64,000 nucleotides of DNA, taken from NCBI RefSeq assembly GCF_003576645.1, contig NC_044923.1, positions 19,582,778-19,646,777 on the forward strand. The letters are read 5' to 3'. Made by a program: the position numbers and the translations under genes. The notes beneath the pieces were generated by a model, which saw only the letters and a list, made by a program, of their open reading frames with translations, was not told the origin of the DNA and did no database searches. Below are positions 20,340-31,019 of this stretch, in pieces. How positions within the stretch are numbered: the first letter of the stretch is position 1; the number at the start of each line of letters is the position of its first letter. The DNA is from Ipomoea triloba. Lineage: Eukaryota; Streptophyta; Magnoliopsida; Solanales; Convolvulaceae.

Positions 20340-22859
20340 TTTCCTTACAGGACACCAGGGACGTGTGGTTCATTGACAGTGGATGTTCGAGACATATGAC
20401 TGGAAATCTAACACTGCTTGAGAACATCCAACCTATCGAAGGTCCCTTGGTGACATTTGGCGACAACGAGAAGAAGGGGCGCACAAGAGCTGTTGGTGAA
20501 ATCCAAAAGAATGAGCTGGTTATCAAAGGAGTGTCCTACGTTGAGGGGCTCAAGTTCAATCTCCTTAGTACAAGCCAGTTCTGTGACAAGGGCCACAAAG
20601 TTGTCTTCACCAAAAGCAAATGTCAGATTATGAACGAGGAATCTCTCGAAGTCGTCTTGGAAGCAGCAAGGAAAGGAAACATGTACATAGTGGATTGGAG
20701 GTCTGCAAAACCATCCCTATGTATGCTAGCAAGGAGCAAGGAAGATTTATGCTGGGATTGGCATAGTAAGCTTAGTCATCTGAACTTCAAGACTATCAAC
20801 AAGCTTACTAAGAGGAACTTAGTGGAAGGACTGCCCAAAGTGACGTTTCGAAAGGATAAAATTTGTGAGGCATGTCAACGTTGCAAACAGATCAAATCCT
20901 CTTTCAAGAGCAAAGCCGATACATCATCCACTAGACCATTAAGTCTTCTTCACATGGACTTATTTGGCCCAGTGGATCCACCCAGCATAAAGGGAAAGAA
21001 GTACACTCTTGTGGTAGTGGATGACTACACAAGATTCACTTGGACCGTGTTCTTAACCAAGAAAAGCGAGACAAAAATTGCCCTACCAAATCTCTTGAAA
21101 CAAGTTCAAGTTGAAAAGGAAGTCTCGATACTAAAGATCCGGTCAGATCAAGGTGGAGAGTTCGTTAATCAAGTAATCGAGAGCTACTGCAACGAGAACG
21201 GAATTCATCATCAACTATCAGCTGCTCGAACACCTCAACAAAACGGGGTTGCTGAAAGAAGGAACAGAACTCTCAAAGAAGCCGCAAGGACCATGCTCTC
21301 GCAAGCCAACATATCACAAGGATTTTGGGCAGAAGCAATCAACACAGCGTGCTACACCCAAAATCGGTCCTTGATAGTAAAAGGAGTTGGAAAGACTCCA
21401 TATGAGTTGTGGAATGGAAGAAAACCGAATGTAAGCCACTTCCACTCATTCGGGTGCAAATGCTATATTCACAACAATGGGAAGACTCAACGAAGAACTT
21501 TTGAAGAAAAGGCAGATGATGGAGTATTTCTGGGATACTCATCGACAAGCAAAGCACTCAGAGTCTTCAACAAGCGGAGTTTGGTGGTTGAAGAGTCCAT
21601 ACATGTTACCTTTGATGAAAGGGCATCAACAGATCAACCATCAAAGACAACGGAAGCTGCTGAGGAAGATCAGCCAGAGTCTATCGAGAGATCAAACTTA
21701 CCTCTCGAAGACAAGCAGTCGATAGTTCGAGACGTAGCAGAACTCCAGTCAGAATCAGATGATGAAGAGTCTACCAAGAAGAAAGCGCCTGACTCAATTG
21801 ATCAAAACCAGATCATAGATGTTCAACCCATATCTCAACCTTCAATGGAAGTATCAACTGAGGAGCCGCAACCCGACCTAAGATGGCTGAGAAGTCACCC
21901 TGCTGATCAAGTGATCGGAGATGTACGTGACAGAGTTCNNNNNNNNNNNNNNNNNNNNNNNNNNNNNNNNNNNNNNNNNNNNNNNNNNNNNNNNNNNNNN
22001 NNNNNNNNNNNNNNNNNNNNNNNNNNNNNNNNNNNNNNNNNNNNNNNNNNNNNNNNNNNNNNNNNNNNNNNNNNNNNNNNNNNNNNNNNNNNNNNNNNNN
22101 NNNNNNNNNNNNNNNNNNNNNNNNNNNNNNNNNNNNNNNNNNNNNNNNNNNNNNNNNNNNNNNNNNNNNNNNNNNNNNNNNNNNNNNNNNNNNNNNNNNN
22201 NNNNNNNNNNNNNNNNNNNNNNNNNNNNNNNNNNNNNNNNNNNNNNNNNNNNNNNNNNNNNNNNNNNNNNNNNNNNNNNNNNNNNNNNNNNNNNNNNNNN
22301 NNNNNNNNNNNNNNNNNNNNNNNNNNNNNNNNNNNNNNNNNNNNNNNNNNNNNNNNNNNNNNNNNNNNNNNNNNNNNNNNNNNNNNNNNNNNNNNNNNNN
22401 NNNNNNNNNNNNNNNNNNNNNNNNNNNNNNNNNNNNNNNNNNNNNNNNNNNNNNNNNNNNNNNNNNNNNNNNNNNNNNNNNNNNNNNNNNNNNNNNNNNN
22501 NNNNNNNNNNNNNNNNNNNNNNNNNNNNNNNNNNNNNNNNNNNNNNNNNNNNNNNNNNNNNNNNNNNNNNNNNNNNNNNNNNNNNNNNNNNNNNNNNNNN
22601 NNNNNNNNNNNNNNNNNNNNNNNNNNNNNNNNNNNNNNNNNNNNNNNNNNNNNNNNNNNNNNNNNNNNNNNNNNNNNNNNNNNNNNNNNNNNNNNNNNNN
22701 NNNNNNNNNNNNNNNNNNNNNNNNNNNNNNNNNNNNNNNNNNNNNNNNNNNNNNNNNNNNNNNNNNNNNNNNNNNNNNNNNNNNNNNNNNNNNNNNNNNN
22801 NNNNNNNNNNNNNNNNNTCTCAACTAAGGTTAGAATTGGGAATGATAGAATTGGGATGA
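20336..22859 (+). CDS. Sirevirus C Pol (protease, integrase; RT mostly in gap)
   Basis: Pol opens in the frame -1 to gag with no ATG at the overlap (first codon there is TTG). Aspartic protease WFIDSGCSRHMTG lies around 20370-20400. The pre-integrase zinc region follows (HSKLSHLNF...CEACQRC, 20762-20890). The integrase core is at 20935-21330: MDLFGP, RSDQGGEF at about 21140, and the ARTPQQNGVAERRNRT block. The integrase C-terminus and the linker to RT are readable to 21938. RT and RNase H fall in the N gap at 21939-22817; only the last residues (SQLRLELGMIELG, stop 22857-22859) reappear. No nonsense codon is visible in the sequenced part. Frame across the gap fails with 879 Ns but would be restored by the ~1538 bp that element A has here. 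Confidence 0.85.
21939..22817. other. Assembly gap, 879 N
   Basis: Replaces the RT and RNase H coding part of element C. Aligning the flanks to element A (about 1573 and 3112) predicts a true length near 1538 bp. Confidence 0.97.
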
Positions 22860-23013
22860 ATGGTCAAATCTTATCTTCTTGTATTTAGTGCCATGAACTG
22901 TTTCGCATGTGAGGGGCGGTTTCATCAACTTTATGGCAGCTTTGGAGTTACACAAGCATTGAATGGTCATTCATATTGCATCCCGTGACTCAACAGTGGT
23001 AACCCTTTTGGGC

Positions 23014-23021
23014 TATAAATA
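23014..23021 (+). promoter_or_regulatory. Putative internal TATA box before ORF-X (element C)
   Basis: TATAAATA 38 bp before the ATG at 23060, matching 3306-3313 of element A in sequence and spacing. Confidence 0.5.
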
Positions 23022-23059
23022 AGAGGGTTTCTTTCAGAAGTTCATACCATCAACTCCCC

Positions 23060-23428
23060 ATGGAGAAAAAGAAAGGAAAAGATGATGTTCCATTCTTTTA
23101 TAGAGGAAAGAAACCAGCAGTAAAGTCCAAAGATTTTCAAGGAGAAAACTATCCAGAATCAACGAAGGGTGAACAGATTACGGAGCTTCCTGATAATCCA
23201 AGCAAGTATCCTATTCCCATCCAAGGTGAATGGATCCCCAAATACGAGGAAGTCCACAACGATGGGATACTGGAATCGGGAAGAGAGTCTTGCACAAGAG
23301 GGACTCCTACTGCTGCACATTCTGGAAAAGGGCCTTCCTCAACCAAATGGAGAACCAAGGGAAATGGAGAGGAAGACCAGATGGGACTTTCTGAGGTCAG
23401 CAGCAGTCAAAGGGATGATCATAACTAA
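23060..23428 (+). CDS. Small Sirevirus ORF ('ORF-X'), element C copy
   Basis: 122 codons, ATG 38 bp after a TATA-like box, stop TAA 23426-23428. Starts MEKKKGKDDVPF; it shares a long conserved stretch with the element A copy (KSKDFQGENYPESTKGEQ, then IQGEWIP and HNDGILESG). Hydrophilic, charged, no recognised domain, no membrane segment. It lies 200 bp after the pol stop and 1065 bp before the env-like ORF. The open frame in two diverged elements supports coding, but the substitution pattern seen by eye is only weakly protein-like. It could also be a leader or packaging region that happens to stay open. Confidence 0.5.
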   Translation: MEKKKGKDDVPFFYRGKKPAVKSKDFQGENYPESTKGEQITELPDNPSKYPIPIQGEWIPKYEEVHNDGILESGRESCTRGTPTAAHSGKGPSSTKWRTKGNGEEDQMGLSEVSSSQRDDHN

Positions 23429-24493
23429 TCCAAAGACACTAAGAGGATTAGCGATGAAGATGGTCACTCCCAACTATAGTAAGCAGCTCCGGAGAGAAGA
23501 ACAAGAAAAGGGAATAGCCACCCCCAGTTCTGTTATTAGACAAATAGGACTTTAGATGGCTAGTTCCCGCCTTAACGATAGATTCCTATTAGGCTGACCA
23601 AGGCCAAACAAAAGTTTCTAGGGAATTTAATAGGATATTGATTCATATGTAATGTATCTGGAAATCACTAAATGAACTTAAGGATATGTTCCAAGTGATA
23701 TCTTTTAAATGAATCAAACTTGTTTCTCTCGCAATCTGTGTTCGAAAGGTAGTTCGAGAGGTCACCCGATCAGTTTGTCTACATACTTTATGTCTCGAAG
23801 AAGGGTAGTTCGAGAGGTCACTTCGAAAGATAACAAACTGATATCTCTGAAAGGAGGAATAAGGAGGGTTAGGGATCAAAGGGAAGATCCCTAACCAGAT
23901 CAAGATGGAGGAATAAGGAGGGTTAGGGATCAATCACTCAGGGGGAAGATCCTTAACCAGATCAAGACGGAAGAATAAGGAGGTTTAGGGATCAATCACT
24001 CAGGGGGAAGATCCTTAAACTCATGAGGAAGATCATTCACCTTCGAAAGGTGAATTTGATAAGCTCAACGGATATATGAGGTGGAACGGCTATCTTTGGA
24101 CATAAATGCTAGCCACGTGGTCATCGGTTACTGACGGTTTTTCGCACTTAAGGGCATTATCTTGATTAGTGGGAGCATGCTTATTTTAAAATATCAATAC
24201 TCCACTGTCTCAAAGCTTAAACCGTTCTATACTTTACCGAAATACCCTTACCAAAATACCTTATAAGCTGACCGTTATCAGGGGTATTTCTGACTTCTTA
24301 CATCTTTTAAATCAACCGGGATCCTTCCACGGGTCAAACTCTCAACCCTACCCATATATCCAACCCGAATCCGCCTAATATAAAAGCAAAATCCTTCTTC
24401 TTTACCCGGATTCAAACTCAAAACCATATACCCAAAATCCCCAAATCCTTAGACGCTGTACACGTTCCCTCCAAAACACACAAACCTTCTTCA
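23429..24493 (+). other. Spacer between ORF-X and env-like ORF (element C)
   Basis: No convincing ORF. It holds three direct copies of the ggaggaataagg / ggatcaatcactcag block between about 23853 and 24020, TTCGAGAG motifs near 23755 and 23810, and an AT-rich stretch before the TATA box. Confidence 0.8.
24379..24385 (+). promoter_or_regulatory. Putative TATA box for env-like ORF (element C)
   Basis: TATAAAA about 110 bp before ATG 24494; same box and spacing as in element A and in the reversed fragment at 45400-46549. Confidence 0.5.
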
Positions 24494-27400
24494 ATGGCGT
24501 CTGAATCATCATCTTCTTCATCTTCATCTTCATCCTCCAGTGCATACCAGAGAGAGCTAGACCACATACGCTCTCAGATTAAACAAGTCAAGGCGGGAAG
24601 CATCCTTGACAAAGATGGCTTCATCACCCACTCGCCAAATCCAACAATGGCGGAGAGAGTCTTGAAGAAATTTGAGAAGGCAGGACTAATGCGGTACATG
24701 ACGCATGACTACCGAACCATTCATGACCTCGACTACACAGAATGGTTCGCTCATGCCAAGGTCACGAAGGGCAAGATTGAAAGCCGCTTCAACGAAATAG
24801 ACATAACAATCTCTGTGGGTGATTTACGAGCAGCATTCGACTTTGCTACGTCGGAGGAGGCAGTCAAGCACCTATCGGACTACAACATGGATAAGCAGGA
24901 GTTTTGGGACAAAATCCGATTGGAGACTGCACCACCCAGAGCATNGTACATGACGCATGACTATCGAACCGTTCATGACCTCGACTATACAGAATGGTTC
25001 GCTCATGCCAAGGTCACGAAGGGCAAGATTGAAAGCCGCTTCAACGAAATAGACATAACAATCTCTGTGGGTGATTTACGAGCAGCATTCGACTTTGCTA
25101 CGTCGGAGGAGGCAGTCAAGCATCTATCGGACTACAACTTGGATAAGCAGGAGTTTTGGGACAAAATCCGATTGGAGACTGCACCACCCAGAGCATCCTC
25201 TGCCCTCCGCAGATTTCATTTGAAGGAGAGGTTTGCCCTAGCCGCCGAGCTCATCATAAAATTCATCCTCGGCAAGGTGTCCGGAACAGACGAAGTCAAT
25301 CTGGACACTCTGAAAATCCTCCACGCCATCTGGAACAACAACAAGTTGGACTGGGCTCATATCATCTTCGACTGCCTCAAACACCAAGTGCAGAGCTCAG
25401 TTTCCAACTCCGACCTGACAATCTACAAAAAGGTTGGTTTTGGCTTTGTTGTTCAATTTCTATTAAGACTGAAGGGCTTCGAACTGAGGGAAGGGCGAGA
25501 GGTTCATCGGAATACCTATATGGGTAGAACGAAACCTCAAGCTAAGGCAAAAGGTGCTAAGGATGCATCTTCACCCTCAAAGCCTAAGGGAAGGGGCAAA
25601 AGGAAAGCCCCAGCTAAGGAGAAGCGCTCTGATGACGAGCTTTTGGACATCCCAGTCAAGAGGGTTGAATTGAAAAGGAAGACCAAGAGGACCAAGACTG
25701 CTGCTGTCACCCAGGTTCGAGAGGTGACACCGTCCGTTATACAAGTACCATTTGAGGACAGGGCACAAGCCCAGGGGGAACCTCAGGCTACACTGGCCAC
25801 TGAGGTTGAGAGAGTGCCCCCTACCAAGTCCCTGTCAGGAACTTTAAGTGTTGATATACTTGTTGTTGATGGTGCTGAGGATGTTGATGAATTTGTTGGT
25901 TTGCCTCAAGAGGAGGCTCGAGAAGTTGAAGGTACTGGGATCAGTGATCCAGTACAGGGTATTGTTGAGGAACCACGACAGGTGGTTCGAGAGGTAGATA
26001 TTCCAGCAGCTGAAGATCTAGACTGTGTGGTGGCTGCTGATGGTCAGGGCACTGTGGTCAGGAACCCAGTGCAAGCTTTTCTGAATGATGGGTTGACACA
26101 TGATTTCTCGGTTGTTCGAGAGATAACTGAACAAGCTGTGGAGTGTGCATCAGCAACAGAAATCCTACCTGCTGACTCTGATGAGCTGAATGCTGAAATC
26201 ACATCTCGATTGAATCTAAGTGTTGAGAATGTATCGAGTTTGGACGACTTCTCCAGAGTACTTCGCTGGATCAACTGGAGAACAGGTCCCTTTGATCAAT
26301 TGATCTCAAGAGCAGCAGAGATGGAGGCTGAGGAACGATTTGCACTAAACTGGTTAGATCTCACTGAAATCCCAGCCGACGAGCTTCAAAACCGTGCCCA
26401 TGAGATGCAAGTAATCAGGAGTAATCTTGGTCGATCTGACAAAGGAAAGGGCATAGCTTTCGATGCACAAGAAGATGAAGCCGAGCCTGAAGAAGATACT
26501 GAACTAGATGCTCAATTTCGAGAGGATATCAGGCTTGCCACAGCAATATCCTTGGGACATAGTGTAGAACACACGAGAGGTCCAGGAGAGACCTCTGGGG
26601 TTGCTCGAGATGATGCTGACACTCCTACTCCAACTGCAGCAATTCCCTTGTCCCAAGTGAGTGAATCTGCTCTAGAAGACCAGGTAGCTTCGAGAGGTGA
26701 ATCCGAGACCTCTGAAGCACATGAGGTGGCACCTAACTCTGTCTTACTACTGCCACCACCTGGGTCCACACCCTCGAATGCAACAGATGAAGCTCAGACA
26801 GTTCGAGAGGGTGAAATTTTGTTGCTTCAACTCCCAGGCTTTCCCATCGATATGGTTAATAGGGAAAGGTGGAGTGCACCAGTTGCTCCTGAGATAATAG
26901 ATATTCCAGATTCACCAGAGCATACTGAAGTGCAAACAAGTGAGCAACAAGAGCAGAATGAGGAGAACCCTGCTGGTTCGAGAGTTGAGGTTCAAGAAGG
27001 TGGAAACCGGGAAGCACCTGCCGATGAATCAACTCCTCCAGTAGATGATCACGTTCCCAGCACTGGTTCGAGAGGTAGTGTTGAGGGGGAACCTCAATCA
27101 GATGGAAACCGGGAAGCATCTGATGCAGAGACTCCCACCTTGGCCAATCCTACCTTACCAGCAGCTGAAGCTGAGGCTCCAGGTTCGAGAGGTGAAGAGC
27201 AAGAAGTGATCCATCCCTAAGGTGGAAACCGGGAAGCACCTGATATGGAGCTACCTTCGAGCTCTGATCCCAGTGTCCCTGCTGAACCTCAGGAAGTCAG
27301 TCGAGAGGTGGAATCACGAATGCAAGTCATGGGTGGAAATCTGGAAGCACCCAAGTCCCCTCCGACGAAAGGTACATCTCGATCCTCATCTCCTACTTCT

Positions 27401-28357
27401 GACTATGATCCACAGGCCGAAGAAGTCTTCATTGGCGAAGTGCGTCAATTCATGGCTGATCAATCTCAGAAGATGGCTCAGCTCGAAAGAATACTCGCTG
27501 TGGTCCGCAATGCTGCACTGCCTGCTGCTGGCACAAGTGAATCCCAAGGCCGTCATGCCGAACTTCTCGAACAGGCGATATGGGCTGAGGATGCAGCACG
27601 GAAAGCCACTGATGAAGCCGCTGTCGCTCGAGCAGAGGCTGCAAGTGCGAGAGCTGAATTAGCCGAAATGCGAGCAGAGCTTCGAGCCTTCCAATGTTCC
27701 AGTGAACTTCGACAGGATGTGATGAAGGCCATACTCGATGACCTGTCGAACCAAGTGCCTGCCCAACTTCAAGCAATCTTCGAAGGTATGTCCACCCTCC
27801 TCTCCCGTGCTGATGATGCCAACAAGGGGGAAAAGAAAGAGAAAAAGAAGGGGGAAACAACGGGCAAGAAAAGGGCAGCAAGCGAACCAGCTGGACCACC
27901 TCCAAAAATACCAAGAATCATGAGCAAAGCAGTGGAGGATGCTAAACAGGCAGAAAACCTAAGGGTCCAGCGTACACTGGAAATGGAGAAAAGGAGAGAA
28001 GAGGACAGAGAAAGAAGAAGAAAAAGACAAGAACGACAGTCAGAAGAAGAAAGGAAGATAGATCTTCTCATGACAAACTTTAAGTTTGGGAACAGAGAAG
28101 ACACTGAACAAATTCTGACTCTGGAGATATTCAAGCTTCTGAAAATCACTGGGATATCTACACACAGCAATATGTCTCCAGAAGAATGCATTGCCTGGTG
28201 GAAAGATGGAGTAATTGATGGTGAGTTCGTGGGGGAAGCCTACAGGAACTACAGGCATCTAGATGTCACAGATGAATACTTAAGCCTGGTAAATCCGAAA
28301 GACCCCATCAAGACACGAGAAGCCATTAACAAGAAAAGGAAAGCCAACAAGAAGTAA
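24494..28357 (+). pseudogene. Sirevirus C env-like ORF with one nonsense codon
   Basis: Starts MASESSSSSSSS and ends at TAA 28355-28357. One in-frame TAA at 27218-27220 breaks it (element A has TCA there). Domain order as in A: serine-rich start, conserved ~270-residue region resembling a putative plant transposon protein domain, basic KRK linker, acidic repeat-rich middle with NREA and SRG motifs, then an A/E/R-rich coiled coil (about 27560-28060) and a short conserved end. A 252-bp in-frame duplication (84 codons) with an N at 24945 lies in the N-terminal domain and is probably an assembly overlap. No hydrophobic membrane span is visible, so a viral envelope role is not supported by the sequence. 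Confidence 0.85.
24694..25196 (+). repeat. 252-bp tandem duplication with a single N at the junction
   Basis: 24694-24944 recurs at 24946-25196 with only a few base differences (for example taccgaaccat against tatcgaaccgt). The N at 24945 is exactly at the joint. Confidence 0.95.
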
Positions 28358-28646
28358 GCTCTCGTGGTCCAAACTCCATCTCATTTCAATGTATTGATAT
28401 CTATGTTGTTCTTGGTCTTATTTCTTTCAATCTTGTCTACTAAACTCTACCTTGTAAACATTCCCTTCTTATAATCATATATATCTTTTGCTGGGGGTGT
28501 TGCGTGAGTTATATTATTCATAGTTTAGTAGAGTATGTTGTCAAACTTACCATATGCGCTGAAAAATAAAATCCTTGTTAATTCTTTCTATCAAATCAGC
28601 CATATAGAGTAAGTATAAGTGTTGGCATCATCAAAAAGGGGGAAAT
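28358..28646 (+). other. 3' untranslated region and polypurine tract of element C
   Basis: Non-coding; ends with aaaaagggggaaa at 28633-28645 directly before the 3' LTR. Matches 10124-10402 of element A. Confidence 0.87.
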
Positions 28647-30442
28647 TGTTAGGAACATCATGTAATAGGTTTTGATGATACCAACTGTTAAGTAGAAATC
28701 CCCAAGTCTCGATACATAGGCAAAACAATGTAAGTTCGATAAGTAAACTAAGAGCGAAAATACAACCGGGTAATTTGAGCTCAACTCGGGAAATATTTAA
28801 GCTTAAGGTAAACTTGTTTGAACAACTTAGAAGTTTTCGTGTTGTAAGCAAACAGATAGATCAGAAGCAGGCACGAGACAACTCTGGAGGAATAAGGGTC
28901 TACGAGACATCAACTAAGTCTCGAGACACAAGCCAAGTTCGAGAGGTAAGGACCTCTCGATATACCTATCGAGTTCGAGACGTAAAGAATATTCGAGAGA
29001 TAGACCTCTCGATACATGGGATTGAAACATCAAGTGGTCGAGACATCTTTTATGGTCTCGATAAACCGACACTTCTCCAAGAGGCTGAATGTTAGTCAAC
29101 ATATGCAGATAAAATACTCTAAGTTTGGAGAAGAAGAATATCATGGAGATAAAATATTGAAGAGGTGCTGAGCGGGAGGTTTCAAAATGGACGGAAGTGG
29201 ATGACACGTCAGACCTCCACCACAAACGGTCAAGAAGTGCACCAATCCTGAAGTGGTCAGATTCCCCAAACAAGGAATGATGGGAACATAAAAAGAGTAA
29301 CTTTATCCAAAAGAAGCAAGTGAAGCATGAACTCAAGAAAGTGGAATATGGAATATTCACTACAAAACAAAAGGCTCAAGTTACAAGACCACTACTCCAT
29401 GAAAAATGCTGAAATTGTGCAAAGACCCATGTTCGGCGTGGGAGACCAATTTCAAACGGAATAGTTTTCCCTCCAACGGAACTATTCTTCTACTCTCATA
29501 TATAAGGACGTAAAGACACAGAAGATAAAGAGTGTTGAAAAGAAGGGGTTGTGAAAGAGGTGTCTGATAAAACGTTCCAGTGCAAAGTGCTTAACTTGGA
29601 ATATCATCCTGATATTCAATACAGCGAGAGAACACATCTTAGTGTTCGAAGAGAGTTACAAAGCTAAACTGTCATACATCCAGAAGGTGACCAAAGCTGC
29701 TCTACATTGAAGCTGATTCAACGATAGCTTGTGGTCAGATTGGAGCCTGTTACATTCAACTGTGACAAACAAAAACACCTTGCTTTGGATTAAGCAAGAG
29801 AGGTGGAGTAACCTGGCAGCTGTCCGAGTGAAAGAAACCTGAGGCTTGACGCGGGCTTGGGGATCAAAGGTCAAGTGCTCGAGAGGTGGAGTAGCTGGAA
29901 GCGGGGAGAAAGACCTTGGAGAGGCGGAGTAACCTGGGCGCTGTCTTGTGAAGATCCTGAGGCTTGACGCGGGCTTGGGGATCAAAGGTCAAGTGCTCGA
30001 GAGGTGGAGTAACAAGAAGCGGGGCGAAAAACCTGAGGCTTAAGGCGGGCTTCGTGATCAAAGCTCAAGCGCTCGATATTGTACTAAATAAGGGAAGTTT
30101 TTAGTGCAATCCTTCCAGGGAGTTTCTGGAAGAAGAGTGGACGTAGGCGGGTTGGCCGAACCACTTAAAAATCTCTCTTGCATTTACTTACTGTTTTTTA
30201 TCTCTCGCTAACCTCTCGATTGCACTGCACATAAACGCACCTCTCGAACTAACTACTCGTGCTAACTAAAAGGGGATAACATTTCCGCTGCGCATAAAAC
30301 TTTGTCTTCACCTCGTGAGGTATCGAACCTAAACATCCTAAGTTCAATACACACGAGAGGTCGAAAAGATTTGCAAAATCTTATACAAGTCTATTCCCCC
30401 CCCCCCCCTCTAGACTTGTACCCCATCCCCTTGGGACCAACA
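28647..30442 (+). repeat. 3' LTR of Sirevirus C
   Basis: Near-identical to 16221-18012. Most visible differences cluster in the internal tandem block (29820-30000), plus a longer C run near 30397. Ends GGGACCAACA, followed by the GATCG target duplication. Confidence 0.96.
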
Positions 30443-30874
30443 GATCGCAAGTCCACCAGCGGTTATGCAGTTTATTTAGGTACCAACTTGGTCTCGTCGG
30501 TCTCCCGTAAACAGAGGACTGTTGCACGTTCATCTATAGAAGTTGAATATAAGGGTCTTGCTGATGTCTCCGCTGAGGTTACTTGGGTTATTTCTCTCTT
30601 ACGTGAACTTGGCCTTCACTCCGGGCGCCCTACGATGTTATGGTGTGACAATCTTGGAGCTACCTACCTCTGTGTCAATCCTATTTTTCATGCCCGGACT
30701 AAACATGTGGAGATTGATTTTCACTTTGTTCATGACAAGGTTTCTTCTGGAGAGTTTCAGGTCAACTTTGTATCCACAAAAGATCAGCTGGCAGATATCT
30801 TTACAAATCCGCTCCCTTCGTCTCGATTTGGTTTGCTACGTGACAAGCTCAATGTTGTTTCCATCCTACCTTGA
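30443..30874 (+). pseudogene. Copia B RNase H, 3' portion
   Basis: Continues the frame cut at 16220: DRKSTSGYAVYLGTNLVSS, then SIEVEYKGLADV, HARTKHVEIDFHFV and LADIFTNPL, ending at TGA 30872-30874. This half is open, so B lost function through its gag, RT and integrase lesions and the insertions rather than here. The repeated GATCG at the start is the target duplication of element C. Confidence 0.93.
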
Positions 30875-31019
30875 GCTTGAGGGGGTGTGTTAGATATATT
30901 AGGAATGTGTATGGTTGTGAATTAGTCTAGCCTATTGTATAGGTCCTAAACAACAGTTGTATTATTGTAGGAGTCTGTGGTGTATCGATTGAATCAGTTA
31001 ATCAAACATTAATTCACCA
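30873..31019 (+). repeat. Polypurine tract and probable 3' LTR of copia B
   Basis: gagcttgaggggg (about 30872-30885) is a polypurine tract just after the RNase H stop. TGTTAGATATATTAGG begins at 30888, the usual start of a copia LTR. The end near 31019 is a guess because no second LTR is present for comparison. Confidence 0.6.

Larger units (their letters stand above)
16221..30442 (+). mobile_element. Sirevirus C, full-length LTR retrotransposon
   Basis: Complete element with 5' LTR 16221-18012 and 3' LTR 28647-30442, flanked by the 5-bp target duplication GATCG (16216-16220 and 30443-30447). Order: LTR, PBS, gag, pol, ORF-X, env-like ORF, polypurine tract, LTR. The LTRs are 1792 and 1796 bp and differ at only a handful of sites, so the insertion is young. 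It sits inside the RNase H gene of copia B. It contains an 879-N gap in pol and a single-N duplication in the env-like ORF. Confidence 0.97.

Noticed and set aside
21813..22888. Long frames running across the N gap
   Set aside because: They consist mostly of unknown residues; only the part before 21939 and the last 42 bases are real pol.
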